A DNA stretch of 64,000 bases from Stenogyne calaminthoides (GCA_037126765.1 JBBCBC010000002.1:43280889-43344888), one strand, 5' to 3'; numbered from the stretch's first letter, positions 24,531 through 36,333 are shown. Made by a program: numbers and translations. Notes: generated by a model not told the origin, from the letters alone.

Positions 24531-25086
24531 ATTAACCATTTTCGTCCTCAATTAGAAAAGGCAAATTTGCATATTCTAACAGCATGCATGTTTCAGCTTA
24601 TAATAATGAGAAATCTGGTTTCAGAAAAATTGATTAGTTCTTTCTAACACTGCAGGATATAAAACCAAAAAATAATGACGTTAATCTTTCGAACTAAAAG
24701 CAAAAGCATACCATATTTACGATTCTCTAAATAACAACGCGTGCTTAAATTTTTGAATTCGCCTACGGCATGTGAAAGAAAAAAATTCAACGGATGAACC
24801 TCTAAAAGAAAAATAACATATCTACAACAAAATCAAATTACATCAATTTCAAGATGAGTTACATCAATTTCAAGATGAGTTCTTACTTTACAAAGAAATC
24901 CCACTACTGTGTAAATAATTATGTGTAAAAAATGCTTCCACTTCCTGAGATACAATATTAAAAATCCAAGCATAGAATTCTATGTAAGAAACATAGTTAT
25001 CCAAAATAAACATAGTATACTACTCCATCATTTTCCAACTGTTAGCAACTTTAGGATCCCAAGTAAACTAACAAGAGGAAAACATC

Positions 25087-25372
25087 TAACCTGCACATCC
25101 AAATTTTGGTGGTGCAGAGCATCTTCAAGCTGGTACCTAGATTTAAAAAAAAAAAAAAAGAAAAAAAAGAAAGAGTTTTCATAAATCCAGAACTTATGGG
25201 TGAAATAATGCAGCTCGTGGATCTGGTATATAAATGAAAGATCAAATCAATTTTTGCACATCCAAATTTTGGTGGTACAGAGCTTGCACCCCACTTATAT
25301 ATCCAGGCATAATGGACCCAATTTGCGGCGGGAATTATGCATTTCCTGGACTTGGTATATAAATGAGAAAGT
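25087..25372. repeat. Diverged tandem duplication (about 160 bp) inside the Helitron
   Basis: Copy 1 (25087-25243) and copy 2 (25252-25372) share CACATCCAAATTTTGGTGGT near the start and TGGTATATAAATGA at the end. In copy 1, read on the minus strand, RYQLEDALHHQNLDVQ is open and followed by a donor-like GTTAGA, so the duplicated piece may derive from an exon. Confidence 0.6.
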
Positions 25373-26586
25373 CTAATTTATCTATCTTGGGAAAAGAACA
25401 TGAAATAAATCTCCCATTAGAAACCAGCCATCAAGGACTACGTACTCAAGTAAAAGGGCAGAGATTAAACTTGGTAAAGGAAGGGAAAAAAGGTTCAACG
25501 GAAGCATCTTCTTCAGAATTAGCTTTAATATTTGCAGTCCATTGCGTTTGTTCATCCTTGAGTGTCTTGCCAAAACTTTCAATGCAAGAGATCTATCGAG
25601 GAAAGCCATTTCAACAATAGAATAGAAGAGCTTAAGAAACAAAAAGAAAAATAACGTGAGGCCCGACTCCAAGCTAGTCATCATGATCAAGAATAAGATG
25701 AACAATATATATAAACAAAGAAGGAAACTCACAACAAAAGTAGCTAGCAGGATGGAGTAATGCCTCTCGCTTTGGAACATTCAGATGCAGGAAATGAACT
25801 CAACGACCTCAACCAAACCAACGCAGATCACATTCACTCAGAAATCTCTATCACTCATCACATTGTATCCAGAATGGGAAGACATCTCCCCATTAATTCA
25901 ATCAAATATGCATATGTATCTATTACCCAATGTTCTATATCTCCAAATATAAAAAAGTTCTAATCCACGTTCCAAAATACTACAAGCATTGCAACCATGA
26001 AAATACAAAAAAATACTCGCAATTGTAAAATACTATTCAAAATGTGTGTTATCTCAGAGACACAATTCACATGTAATCGGGAAATCAAAAATTTGCTCTG
26101 CCCCTTGCTAACAGGTTTCTTGCTACTCATCTCCATTGGCCTGAACAAATCTTTTAACAAATACTCCGTAATAAAAAGAAACAAGTGTTTGTGCAAGAAT
26201 AAAAGACCTGTTGTTATTGGATTGGGATTCATGTAAACCATGGTGGAAACCCCGTCCGCCGGCAGTAGGTTGTCCAATAGCCGGGCCACAAGGAGGAGGT
26301 GAATGGTGAATCCTAATCGCCGTGTCCGGCCTCTTGCTGTCGGATATGTAGAGATGGGCTTTATGTTGATGTGGGAGGTATAATGGACTTGGCCCCTGAA
26401 ATTCTAGTAACTTTTATGGTCTATGAATGTAATGTTTAGATAATTTAATAATTAAGAAAAGAATTTGAAAAAATGGATGAAATCGTACAATATAAAAAAT
26501 AGCAGGGGCAAGAGTGTCCAAAAATGATTTCCATCCTCAAAGCACTTTTTAATATAGTATAGATTATCTTATAATCAATACATAAA

Positions 26587-26794
26587 TGTTGTAGAATATG
26601 CTATAAAATAAAAAGAAAAGAGAAGACAAAGAAATAGGCATATCTTATTATTCAATCAAATGTCCATTTATATAGGTTACATGTAATACATAAACATCTA
26701 ATTAATTCCTCCATTAACCACACATGATGAATGCCCTTATTCATGCCTCAATCATTTACTTTGATGAAGGCACAAAATATATTTTCCTTCAACA
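26587..26794 (-). repeat. 3' LTR of the outer Copia element (208 bp)
   Basis: TGTTGTAGAATAT...CCTTCAACA. By eye it differs from the partner at 48234-48431 by around ten substitutions plus a small indel region near its left end. Confidence 0.9.
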
Positions 26795-27149
26795 CTCCCC
26801 CTTGTGCCAAATCAAAAGAGTGGTAGGTGCATAATTGTTGTCTCGCTAAAAACCTTGTCAAGTAACAAAAACCCAGTGGGAAAATAAACTTTGGTCGAAG
26901 GGAAAAATAGTTACAATGCACCTATGTCGAGACCCCTGAAGTCTACACCTCTCACTTGATACGTACATTTATCATATGAGCTACAAATTTCAATTCTTGT
27001 GACATACTTCTCATGAATTGCTCTTGGCAATAATTATGTAAACAAATCAAACACAATTTTTTAGAGTTTACTTGAGTTACTTGTACTTGAGTAAAACTTG
27101 TTGTTTCTCATGGTAAATATGTATACCAAAATCAATTAATACATTATTT
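26795..27149 (-). other. 3' non-coding end of the outer Copia element
   Basis: It begins with the polypurine tract (minus strand) and is AT-rich. It ends at the Gypsy insertion, whose target duplication AGTAT occupies 27150-27154. No conserved protein motif is visible. Confidence 0.6.
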
Positions 27150-27154
27150 AGTAT

Positions 27155-27839
27155 TGTTGTGTACTAAAATATATGGATTAGGGGTTAAGATGTGGCTTAA
27201 TGATCTTAGTGACACAAACAATAAATGTGTAAAGTGGATTGCATTTATGTTATATGATTGTATGAGAGAATAAGTGTTGAGCAATAAATTTGCAAGAGGT
27301 TTGGTAAGGTATTGAATTCTCTCTTTTTTCTTGGTCATAAATGACCCATATTTATAGAATTTGGAAGAGTGGAGCTCACTCTCCCGGGTTACAAGTACAA
27401 GGAGCCGAAAGTAACTTTGCAATACATTAAATGCTACAAGACTGTCGTGACTCAGGTCGTTGGTTGCTGGGAGGTCGCTCGAGGTGTCCTGACCTCGAGC
27501 ATCTTGCTGGGATGTCGCCGAAGATAAATCCGGATTTGCAGGGATTTAGCCGTCTAACTACTCCTAGCTACTCATCATTATCGTCCTTTACTGACACATC
27601 TCTGATTAAATCCATCTTTAGGTAAGCTCCTTGGCGCTGCTCGCCTGTAACGGGTCCAATCGAAATTAATGCTCCGTACTTGTGTCAATCTGTGACCTAC
27701 GAGGTGTATTTAGGTCGCATATTCGAGCTTGGTGTGCTTTTGTTTCGCTATCCTCAGCGAGGTGTTATACTTGTATAAAATTGAGTCTGGCCTTCTTATG
27801 ACTCTTTCCAGGTTGTGCCCGACCTTGCGCTACACGCCC
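27155..27839 (-). repeat. 3' LTR of the Gypsy element, one terminus eroded
   Basis: It matches the LTR at 39941-40632 throughout, at roughly 95 percent by eye. The match stops at CACGCCC; the terminal ACAACA seen in the other copy is absent and replaced by CTAGCTC. The polypurine tract expected beside this end is also not visible. Confidence 0.85.
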
Positions 27840-28079
27840 CTAGCTCTTCGTCCTATGTTCGCTAATGGGGGGCGAGCTACTTCTCAAGTGTTGCCTTGAT
27901 CATGGTGCACGAGGTCCCAAAGCTTCTGGGGCACGCGTGACTATCGTCTCGGGAATGAGCGTGATGACGGCAGCTCACCTCGACTATCGTGCCTACTGAG
28001 ACTAGGTGATGATGGCGCGTGGGCTCCACGTGCGGGATACGGAAGGTCGTGGGCCTGCCCACGCGCCCCAATTTTCTCC

Positions 28080-28087
28080 TATAAATA
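28080..28087 (+). promoter_or_regulatory. TATA box of the antisense gene in the Gypsy element
   Basis: TATAAATA is followed by a pyrimidine-rich start region (CCCTTCCTCTCCCCC) and lies 163 bp before the ATG at 28243. It stands outside the LTR and points against gag-pol, so the antisense gene appears to have its own promoter. Confidence 0.6.
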
Positions 28088-28242
28088 CGCCCTTCCTCTC
28101 CCCCACTTCATTTTTCACTCTCTGCACTTCCGAAATCCACCGTATTGCTCTAATTGTTCCTTCTATAGCGATTCCGACGCCATTCCGCTCAAGGTAAATC
28201 CCAAACTCTCTTTCTTCCCTTCTTACTCCGTCTTTCTCTCAC

Positions 28243-31049
28243 ATGGATTCTGGGGATTGGGTTTCTTCGTGGAGTGTGGCCGGGAGCTCTGCTCCGGATG
28301 TGGCGACTCGTCGGCGACGGGGTCGCCGAGGGGAGGGGCCATCTCTGATAGATGTTTCCTCCGAGACGGTGAGTGAGATTCCGACGGAGATCCGTGGAGA
28401 GGTTACGTCCAAGAGGAGTCATCTCCGGAAAAGGGCGAGTAAATCGTCTGTGCGGATAGAGAGACCCGCCGAGCCGAAAATTCAAATCGTGGAGTTTGCG
28501 GGAGATAATGCGGGTGATCCTTTGACCGGGTCCATTGATTCGGCCGAATTCCATTTTTTGTTGGATGAGGTCGTCCCCGAGATACCCAGTTCGGATGATG
28601 AGGTCCACGAAGTAGATCGGAGGTTGAGGTTGCAGGAGTCCGTGCCTCGCGGACCTCGCAACGTCATTCCGAGGCCGACCCAGGCACGAGAAGAGAGCGA
28701 CTTCGTCGTGAAAGATGTGGTAAGTTGGGTGACCGAGGCTGAGCTTTTCTCGTGGAGGGGAAAATTTCAAGTCCCCGACGATGTCCACTTTTGGGTCCCT
28801 GGACATAAAATCGATTATGCCGACCAAGTCCCAGATGGGTGCGTAGCCATGAACTATGACACTATGAAGGCCGAACTTCGCTTCCCGCTCCATCCCGTGA
28901 TCTCGTAGTTGTTGCAATTCTGGGGTCTGGCTCCGACACAAATTACTCAGAATGGGTGGAGTACGATCATCGGGATCTTGTCGTTGTTCAGCCGAGTTCA
29001 GCCCCGAGCTTTCCCTTCGATTAAGGAGATCAACTCTTTGATCTCGCTCGCGAAGTGGGGGAAAGATCCGGGTTATTATTACGTGAAAGCCCGCCCGCAT
29101 ATGAAAGTGATCGAGGACCTGCCGAATAAGGTCAAAGATTGGAAAGAAAAATGGTGGATCGTTGGGGGGGCTTGGCAAAGTCCCGTGTTCGCCTTGGGGA
29201 GTCTCAGTTATCTCGAGATACCCCGCAATTATGTCACCTTCAAACGTAAGGACTTTTTCATTCCGCTCTTCCCATAGTACTGATTTAACTTTTCTTTTTT
29301 CTCGCAGCTCCGAAATCCTCCAAACTCTCCGAACTCTCGTGTCCTTTCCTGGCCCGGCTGATACAAGTCTGTCTCATTGATCCCGATGAGCGATCTCTCT
29401 CAGTGTTACAGAGATTGAAGTGTTGGGAGCTCGCAGGATTGATCGTGCCACCTTGCTCTTCACTGTCCGCGGATTTCCCTGGTAAGCGAAGTAGGTCTTG
29501 ATCTGATGATTTTCATTCATCAGTTGTAGTTTGCAGTTCTATTTTTTATATCTTTCTTGCATTTCAGTAACTTTCAACAAGCCCATTCGGTTTGTTTCTG
29601 ACAAAGCCCTCGAAGCCATGGATAATTTGAATGTTGAGGAGCTTCGCGCGAAGGTCGCCCTGGCCTTGGATCTCTCGAGGCAGAGGAACGAGAGGAAGAA
29701 GAAAGAGCAGGCCCAAAAAGATGATAAGGGCGAGAAAGAGGAGGTCGCTGGGACTCAGAGGATGAAAACGAAAGCTCTCGCTCCGTCGAGAGATCAGAAA
29801 CGTGCGGCAACTGATAGTCGTGCGGTGGAGGGGAGCTCGCCCAAACATTCTTGACCTTCCGTTGACATGGATGAACTCCGTAATTCTCCGAGCGAGAAAA
29901 TAGTGGCCTTTGGATCTGGGGGAAATCCAGACACAGTCTTTGAGTTGACGAGTCGCAGAGATCGAGAGGTGGAGGATGAGACTTTCCTGGGTTGGAACCC
30001 TAAATACCGCAAGAGGTGACCTCCGGAGTCCGATTTCATTTACTCGCATTTTGTATGACTTTACGTAGATACTCATCTCGTGTGGTATTGTTACTTCGTA
30101 GGTACAAGCTGGATGACGGGGTCTTCTGAGGTGAGGCCACCCGTAACTTCTTGTGGTCGCAGAACCTTGCGGGCAATGACGTCTAGCCCCCTATCTCCGG
30201 CGCATTGCCAATGATGCTGCCAAGTCCTGGACCGTGACCCTTCATGAGGAAGCCCAAACCCAACATTTCTCCGAAAACATGACCTCAGGGGTTGCTCATT
30301 TATGCCGCTCCTTGGCTTTCTTCGAAAAGAGCCAGGAGCAGTATGACAAGGCGAAACTTCAGGCGCAAAAAGTTGAGGTCGCTTACGTGCGGATGCAGAT
30401 GGATTTAGAGAGGCAAATGAAAGACCGGGAGTCCGCCATCACCGCCAAGGTCGCTACCGAGGAGAAATTGAAAGAGGTGACCCGAGAGAGGGATGGTATG
30501 GAGAAGAAAATCCAGACGATGAAGAAAGATCTCGATCTTCGGATTCAAAAAGAGAAGGCGAGCTTGGACAAGATCTCCGAGCTGGAAAATCGGGTCCGGG
30601 TTCTGGAAGCTGCCGCCGAGCAAGTCCCTGCCACCATCACATTGGAGCGGAATCATGCCTCGAACATTGCTTATATTCGCTCATACGCCAATGTTGTTCG
30701 GGCTTTTCATCGGGCGGGTGACCTCGCGGGTGCTCAAATGGTAGTGAAGGAGGGGTTGGTCAACTATATGCGTAACAATCCGGTCCGCGAGAAGAAAGAT
30801 CTTCCGATTAATGACCTTGCTAGCTTTGGGGTTGATTTCAGCTTTCTCCCGCCCAGCGCGAATCTTTATGACCCAAACGAGCTGTTCGGGCTTCTGGATT
30901 TGGAGGGAAGCGAGGATGGAGGGGTTGGCGAAGAGGCGGCTGAGGAGGTTGTGGGTGCGGGAGGTCATGCTGGCGTTGAGATTCCCGGGGTCGAACAAAT
31001 TGTGTCGATCAACCCTAATGAGTGGACCCCGGATGCTCCGCCGAGCTGA
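28243..31049 (+). pseudogene. Antisense accessory gene of the Tat element (gypsy-type 'Transposase_28' domain plus coiled coil), decayed
   Basis: The probable exons are 28243-29245, 29308-29481 and 29568 onward, with good GT-AG borders (C|GTAAGG, CTCGCAG, G|GTAAGC, TTTCAG). Further coding sequence runs 30234-31049. The centre carries a motif of the Pfam family 'putative gypsy type transposon' (MKAELRFPLHPVIS then LLQFWGLAPTQITQNGW). It is followed by basic, charged segments and a long coiled coil (about 30340-30640) and an acidic tail. A TAG at 28906-28908 interrupts the motif where the family usually has Gln, and a TGA at 29852-29854 and others follow. The gene lies opposite to gag-pol, between integrase and the 3' LTR. 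Function of this family is unknown. I do not infer transposase activity from the name. Confidence 0.75.
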
Positions 31050-31399
31050 TCTCCCGGATGATGTTTTTTCTGCGGCAGTATGCCAAATGCCTTCGGGCAC
31101 TCTGTGTAATCGCCCTTCGGGGTTTTTTAATCAAGTTGTTCAGTTGTCCCCCGAGGTATGTAAGTGTTTGCCCGTGGGGCATAAGATTTCTGTTGTCTTC
31201 GGGCAATGTACTCTTGTCACCTTCGGGCGTTTATCAATGAAATCGATGTTATTTTTTCTTTTCATCCTTCTCGCTTCTTCTTTTGAATGCTTGTTTATTT
31301 TTACCGACACTTTGACATCGGTGAGTTCGTGTACCTGAAAATCTGGGTAATAAAACATGATGAAAGATCTGTTATTTGCGACCTGATTGCCTTTGAAGT

Positions 31400-31691
31400 T
31401 TTTTGGCTTAGTCGACTTTGATAAGGTATGCGACCGAGGTCGACTTAGATAGGTATGCGACGTGATTACCTTAAAATATTCTTGGCTTTGTCGACTTGGA
31501 TAGGGTATGCGACCGAGGTCGACTTAGATAGGGTATGTGACATGATTGCCTTAAAATATTCTTGGCTTTGTCGACTTAGATAGGGTATGAAACCGAGGTC
31601 GACTTAGATAGGGTATGCGACATGATTGCCTTAAAATATTCTTGGCTTTGTCAACTTAGATAGGGTATGCGACCGAGGTCGACTTAGATAG
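31400..31691. repeat. 80-bp tandem repeats in the Gypsy 3' region, left part
   Basis: The word CTTGGCTTTGTCGACTT recurs at 31481, 31561 and 31641, each followed by GATAGGGTATGCGACCGAGG-like sequence. The array is cut by the solo LTR and resumes at 33413. Confidence 0.9.
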
Positions 31692-33412
31692 TGTTGGAAA
31701 ATTAGGGGTGCCCAGATCTATTCGAGGTGAATTTAAATATATATTAAAATTAATTAATTAATTACTAACATGAATAAATCCTAAACCAATTCAACATAAT
31801 AATTAATAAGCAAATAAACAACATGCGTACACATAATCCACGTAAATCCTAAGCATGCGGAATCTAGTAGTTACGAGATTACCTCTTGTAGAGACAACCG
31901 TTGAGACGATGGATCAACCCAAAGTGCCTTCTCAAATATGTCCCAAGTCCACGAACGTAATTCGGTGGGAGGATTCTCAACAAACGATTTTAATTTAAAG
32001 GAAAAAAATAAAAATATTTGCCACCACCTTTGTGGATTTCTAATTTTTCCAACACATGGAATTGCATTGGGGATGAAAAATTCATCCCCTATTTATAGGA
32101 CTAGGGGGGACGAAAATTTGGGCATGTTGGGCAATGGGAAATTTCTTTGCTTCTTCCTCAAGGTACAATCTAGAATATATCCAATATATTATATTTTCCA
32201 AAATATCTCCCAACAAAATCTTCTCCTTCCTTCTTGTCCATTATTTTCGAAAAATAAAAAAAAAATAGGGAAGGAATATGATCTTTTTCCTTTCTTGAAT
32301 TTATGGGATAAACTTGTATCTCAAGAATACTTATTCCATAAGATCTTTCCAAGAAAATCAAGAAAAAATATTTTCTCTCTCCTATCTATTTTTTTCAAAA
32401 ATAATTAGGAAAAATAGGCAATAATATTTTCTTCTCATTTTCACTAATTGGACTTTATTTTGGGCTATTTGAGGGACCTTTAGGAGAATTAAGATTGGAC
32501 CTCCAATGGGCTATGAAACTTTAATATTTAGCCAAAATATTATTCAAGCCCATTAATATTAATTTACTCCACTATAAAATTAATATTGAACCATCCATCT
32601 TAAGTCTTAACCCATATTACGACTTCACAATAATATGGCTCCCGATCATTATTTCTCGCGTTTAAGATTATCTTAGTCCATTAATTAATTAAGTCACTGA
32701 ACAGACTTTATATTAATTAATATCTTTGTCCTTGGAGTAAAGACAACTCAACATTATTATCCATACCGGAAATAAATTTCCACTTGCAAGATTTGGTATG
32801 ATAAAGATTCTGAGCCCACCAAGGGGACAAATCAAACAAGTCGTACTTGCACGCGATTCTCCGTATTAAATCTTAGCAATCGTCATGTAATCAATAATAT
32901 TACCCAAGATACAAGGTATCAAATCGCATTGATTCTCTTTCCATCATAAGTCAAAGCAATAGTTATTAATTTCACACGATCTTATTTAAGGGATGAAGAT
33001 TAAGAAATAACAAACCACTGAGGTCTAATTCTTGTATATTCAGTACCGAAGAATTTATCCTCATGTAGGTCATATTCAGTGCATTATAATGCACTAGTGT
33101 AATCTCTTGGTCAAGACAAGCCAATCTGAGCCTTACACTTCAACCTTTCATGATGGATTGTTCATTTCCATCTGGGTTGTGAATTTGTACTTAGTCACGA
33201 GGAACTGTTAATTTGATCTTCTGTGATCTGGTATCACCAAATTAACTGCAATGTAACACGTACTTACTTACTGAACAGGTATGCAGTAAATATATATAAC
33301 ATTCATTCATATTTAATGCAACATGTGATTAATAATTTATTTAAGTAAATAAATAAGAAATTCAGTTTGGTTATACAAAGTAAAAAGTATACTTTTCAGT
33401 ATAACCCCAACA
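31692..33412 (-). mobile_element. Solo LTR (1.7 kb) inside the Gypsy tandem array
   Basis: The sequence runs TGTTGGAAAATTAG...ATAACCCCAACA and is flanked by GATAG on both sides (31687-31691 and 33413-33417). It is a relative, in reverse orientation, of the LTR of the Copia element at 56107. No internal region is left, so it arose by LTR-LTR recombination. Open frames inside it (about 31938-32408) have no protein resemblance. Confidence 0.92.
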
Positions 33413-33500
33413 GATAGGGTATGCGACCGAGGTCGACTTAGATAGGGTATGCGACCGAGGTCGTCTTGTAGATGGTATGCGACCTGATTGTCCTTTCTAA
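33413..33500. repeat. 80-bp tandem repeats in the Gypsy 3' region, right part
   Basis: Continuation of the array interrupted by the solo LTR, with GATAGGGTATGCGACCGAGG twice and a diverged third unit. Confidence 0.85.
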
Positions 33501-33799
33501 AGACTTTGGACAAGTGATTTTCGTCGGGGTGATTCCCCTGGGGGGTCACCTTTCTATCCCCCTGTCCCTAATCTTTAGGAAAAAAATTATGGATGTTTGA
33601 CTTATCTTTTTCCATTTGCGAATCTGTTTTTGATCGAACTCGTGAGAGGTCGGGGACCAGTCCCCCAAGTTCGTGAATGTAAAAAGTTGCACAAAATAAC
33701 GATAAATTTTAGCTCGTAAAGAATTTAAGATAAAAGTTATTTTATTTTTAACTTTGACAAAGCTTATGAAAAACATGATGCATGATTGAAAATAGATAG

Positions 33800-35194
33800 T
33801 TACTGGTAGAACTTATTTAGGTAGGTCGCATTCCAAGAGTACATCGCGGGAATGCCCTTCATGTCTTCAAGTTCGTAAGCCCCATTTGGCAGACACTTTG
33901 AAATTTTCATGTGGCCTTCCCAGGTCGGGCCAAAAACTCCTTTCTGGACCCCAAGGATCTTTTTTAAAATGAGGTCGCCAACTTTGAATCTTTGAATTTT
34001 TGCTTTTGAGTTGTAGTATTTCTCCGATTTCTGTTTGTAACTTGCATTTTTCAAGTTGGCTTCCAATCTTCTTTCTTCGAGGAGATCGAGGCTGAGGGAT
34101 ATGGCGTGATCGTTGTCCTCTGTGATAGCCTGTGATGTCCGATGGCTTCTGACGATGACCTCGGCTGGTATGACTGCCTCGGTCCCAAAAGCCAGAGCGA
34201 AAGGTGTTTCGCCTGTTGAATTTCGAAATGTGGTTCGGTATGACCATAGGATGCTAGGAAGTTTGAACGCCCATAATCCCTTTGACTCGATGAGTTGAGT
34301 CTTCAGAGTATGTTTGATTATCTTGTTCACGGCTTCAACTTGTCCATTGGATTGGGGGTGATAGGGAGTAGAGAACAACTTTGCGATTTTCCATTTCGCG
34401 AAAAAGGCATCGATCTCAAAACCGTCGAACTTCTTTCCATTGTCTGTGTTAATCGCCTGAGGGAGTCCGAAACGACAAATGATATTCTTCCAGATGAACA
34501 TAATGTTCTTCTCTTGAGTGATGGTTGCTAGTGGCTCTGCTTCTGCCCACTTGGTGAAGTAGTCTACCGCGACCACTGCGAACTTTGAACTGCCCGGGGC
34601 TTTTGGGAAAGGACCAATCAGGTCAATCTCCCACTTCGCGAACGGCCATGGGTTGTAGATCGATGTGATCTCCTCCAGAGCTTGTTTAATTGTTGGGGCG
34701 AAAAACTGGCATTGCTGGCACTTCTTTGCGTACGCAATCGCATATTTCCTGAAAATTAGCCAATAATAGCCTTGTCTGATTGTCTTGTAGACGAGAGACT
34801 GACCTGCGGTATGATTTCCACAATCTCCTTCGTGGATTTCTTTCAAGATTACTTTGTCTTCTTCCGGGGTGATGTACTTCAACGGTGGTAACGAGAAACT
34901 TCGCTTGTAAAGTTGTTCGTTGATTATTGTGTACCTCGCTGGTCTTAGTTGTAATTGGCGAGCGGCTACCTTGTCTTCTGGCAGTGTCCCTTTCTCGATG
35001 TATTCTTTGATGTCGGTCATCCAATTGTTTTCTGGGGTCGCGATCTGAAAAACTTCCCTATGAGTGTTTGATGGACTCGCTTGATTCATCCAAGTTACTT
35101 CCTTTATGTCGATGGTGACGCGACCTGCTGAGGGGGTGTTGAGTTTGGTAACCGCTATGTTGTCCATATCCGTTGCGCCTTCCGATGTGGCCAA
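33800..35194 (-). CDS. Gypsy integrase region (pol C-terminus), open frame of 464 aa
   Basis: The frame is intact. It has an H2C2 zinc-binding domain (His-x6-His then KKCQQC, about residues 115-160) and an RNase-H-like catalytic core with the D,D,E pattern: Asp in KWEIDLIGPF, Asp in INTDNGKKF and Glu in NGQVEAVN. A C-terminal DNA-binding region contains FKVGDLILKK. It is the 3' part of a longer Pol polyprotein and begins after decay of the RNase H part, so the ATG at 35194 is simply the first in the open stretch. Integrase joins LTR ends to host DNA. The enzyme is probably not made because upstream Pol is broken. Confidence 0.85.
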   Translation of the reverse strand: MATSEGATDMDNIAVTKLNTPSAGRVTIDIKEVTWMNQASPSNTHREVFQIATPENNWMTDIKEYIEKGTLPEDKVAARQLQLRPARYTIINEQLYKRSFSLPPLKYITPEEDKVILKEIHEGDCGNHTAGQSLVYKTIRQGYYWLIFRKYAIAYAKKCQQCQFFAPTIKQALEEITSIYNPWPFAKWEIDLIGPFPKAPGSSKFAVVAVDYFTKWAEAEPLATITQEKNIMFIWKNIICRFGLPQAINTDNGKKFDGFEIDAFFAKWKIAKLFSTPYHPQSNGQVEAVNKIIKHTLKTQLIESKGLWAFKLPSILWSYRTTFRNSTGETPFALAFGTEAVIPAEVIVRSHRTSQAITEDNDHAISLSLDLLEERRLEANLKNASYKQKSEKYYNSKAKIQRFKVGDLILKKILGVQKGVFGPTWEGHMKISKCLPNGAYELEDMKGIPAMYSWNATYLNKFYQ

Positions 35195-35279
35195 ACGAGC
35201 TAGAGCATCTGCTGCGTGTTTTTTGTCTGAGGTATCAACTCTATTTGTACTTCCTCGAATTTTTCAATGAGGCTCTTTG

Positions 35280-36131
35280 CTATCTAGCTGGTACTTCATC
35301 ATCCGCCGCCGCCCGAAGTTTCATACTCTCTCGACATCCGCATACTACCCGGTGGGAATCGGCCAGAACTTTCAATTTTTCGTAATCGATGGCCATTGCC
35401 ATTTCTAGGCCATTTATCAAGGCCTCATACTCTGCTTCATTATTGGTGGCGTGAAAATCAAAGCTTGCGGTCATGGTAAAGGATTGTTGTTCGGGACTGA
35501 TTAGGACCACTCCAGCCCCCGCTCGGGTGCTCATCGAGGAATCGTTGACATGCAATGTCCAAGGGACGTCGATCGCTTCTGGTGTCTTTTCCAGAAAGGT
35601 GAGCTCGGTGAGGAAGTCGGCGAGGACCTGAGCTTTAATCGCAGTTCGGGGTGCGAAGGTGATCCCGAACTGACCTAATTTGATAGACCATTTCAACAAT
35701 CGCCCGACTGTATCAGGTCGGTACAACACTTGTCTCAGTGGCATGGTGGTTAGGACTTCTATTTGATGATCGTAGAAATACTGTCGTAATTTTTGGACGC
35801 TCATTATCAAGGCGTAAGCGAGCTTCTCGAGCGGTGGGTATTTGAGCTCGACATCATTCAAGGTTTGACTGATGAAGTATATAGGCAAATGGGATTGACC
35901 TTCTGCTCGCACTAAAACTGCGTTGACAGCAAGGTATAGAAATAACTTCTCGCCTGGTATGGGTTTTGTTAAGATTTGGGGGTCGGAGAGATACACTTTG
36001 AGCTTCAGAAATGCGGCTTGGCATTGCGGGGTCCATGAGAACTTTCCTTTTTTCATGGCTTCGAAGAAAGGCTTGCACTTATCCCCCATCCTGGATACGA
36101 ATCTGTTGAGAGCCGCGAGACAACCGGTCAA
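35280..36131 (-). pseudogene. Gypsy RT thumb/connection, RNase H and second RNase-H-like domain
   Basis: The first part (RFVSRMGDKCKPFF, FSWTPQCQAAFLKLK) is the RT connection to RNase H, followed by PIYFISQTLNDVELKYPPLE of the usual RNase H. The second part (WTLHVNDSSMSTRAGAGVVL, NNEAEYEALINGLEMA) is an additional RNase H-like domain of the type found in Tat-lineage elements. The first catalytic motif, normally Asp-Gly-Ser-Ser, reads Asn-Asp-Ser-Ser. The frame is closed on both sides by decay. Confidence 0.85.
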
Positions 36132-36333
36132 CCTTTGGACTTCTTTTATGTTGCGAGGTGGATGATGGCTTTGATCTTTGTAGGGTTAGCTTCGATACCT
36201 CGCTGACTGATGATATGGCCCAGAATTTTCCCAAACCAACTCCGAAACTGCATTTCTTGGGATTCAAACTCATGTTGTATTTTCTCAAGATGTCAAAGGT
36301 CCGGGCGAGGTGGCTCAGATGGTCTTCCTTCTT

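Larger units (their letters stand above)
22040..26563 (-). mobile_element. Non-autonomous Helitron (4.5 kb)
   Basis: Read on the minus strand, the element starts TCTATACTATATTAAAAAG at 26563, the classic plant Helitron 5' end, and finishes CTAG at 22040. Nine bases before that end is a hairpin, ACGTGC-AAC-GCACGT (22053-22067), the expected 3' signal. The flanking bases are A on the 5' side and T on the 3' side, so insertion was between A and T with no target duplication. There is no Rep/helicase frame, so it is non-autonomous. The interior contains short exon-like fragments that may be captured host gene pieces. Confidence 0.85.

Noticed and set aside
25382..25780. 132-aa minus-strand frame with hydrophobic N-terminus (membrane-protein-like)
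   Set aside because: AT-rich sequence inside the Helitron; hydrophobicity follows from T-rich codons. A short inner part (FLDRSLALKVLARHSR) might be an exon fragment but cannot be assigned.
30681..31100. Minus-strand frame of 139 aa under the coiled-coil segment
   Set aside because: Shadow of the plus-strand antisense-gene exon, whose heptad and charge pattern is clearly the coding one.
31938..32408. 156-aa plus-strand open frame
   Set aside because: It lies wholly within a solo LTR with clear ends and target duplications, and has no protein resemblance.
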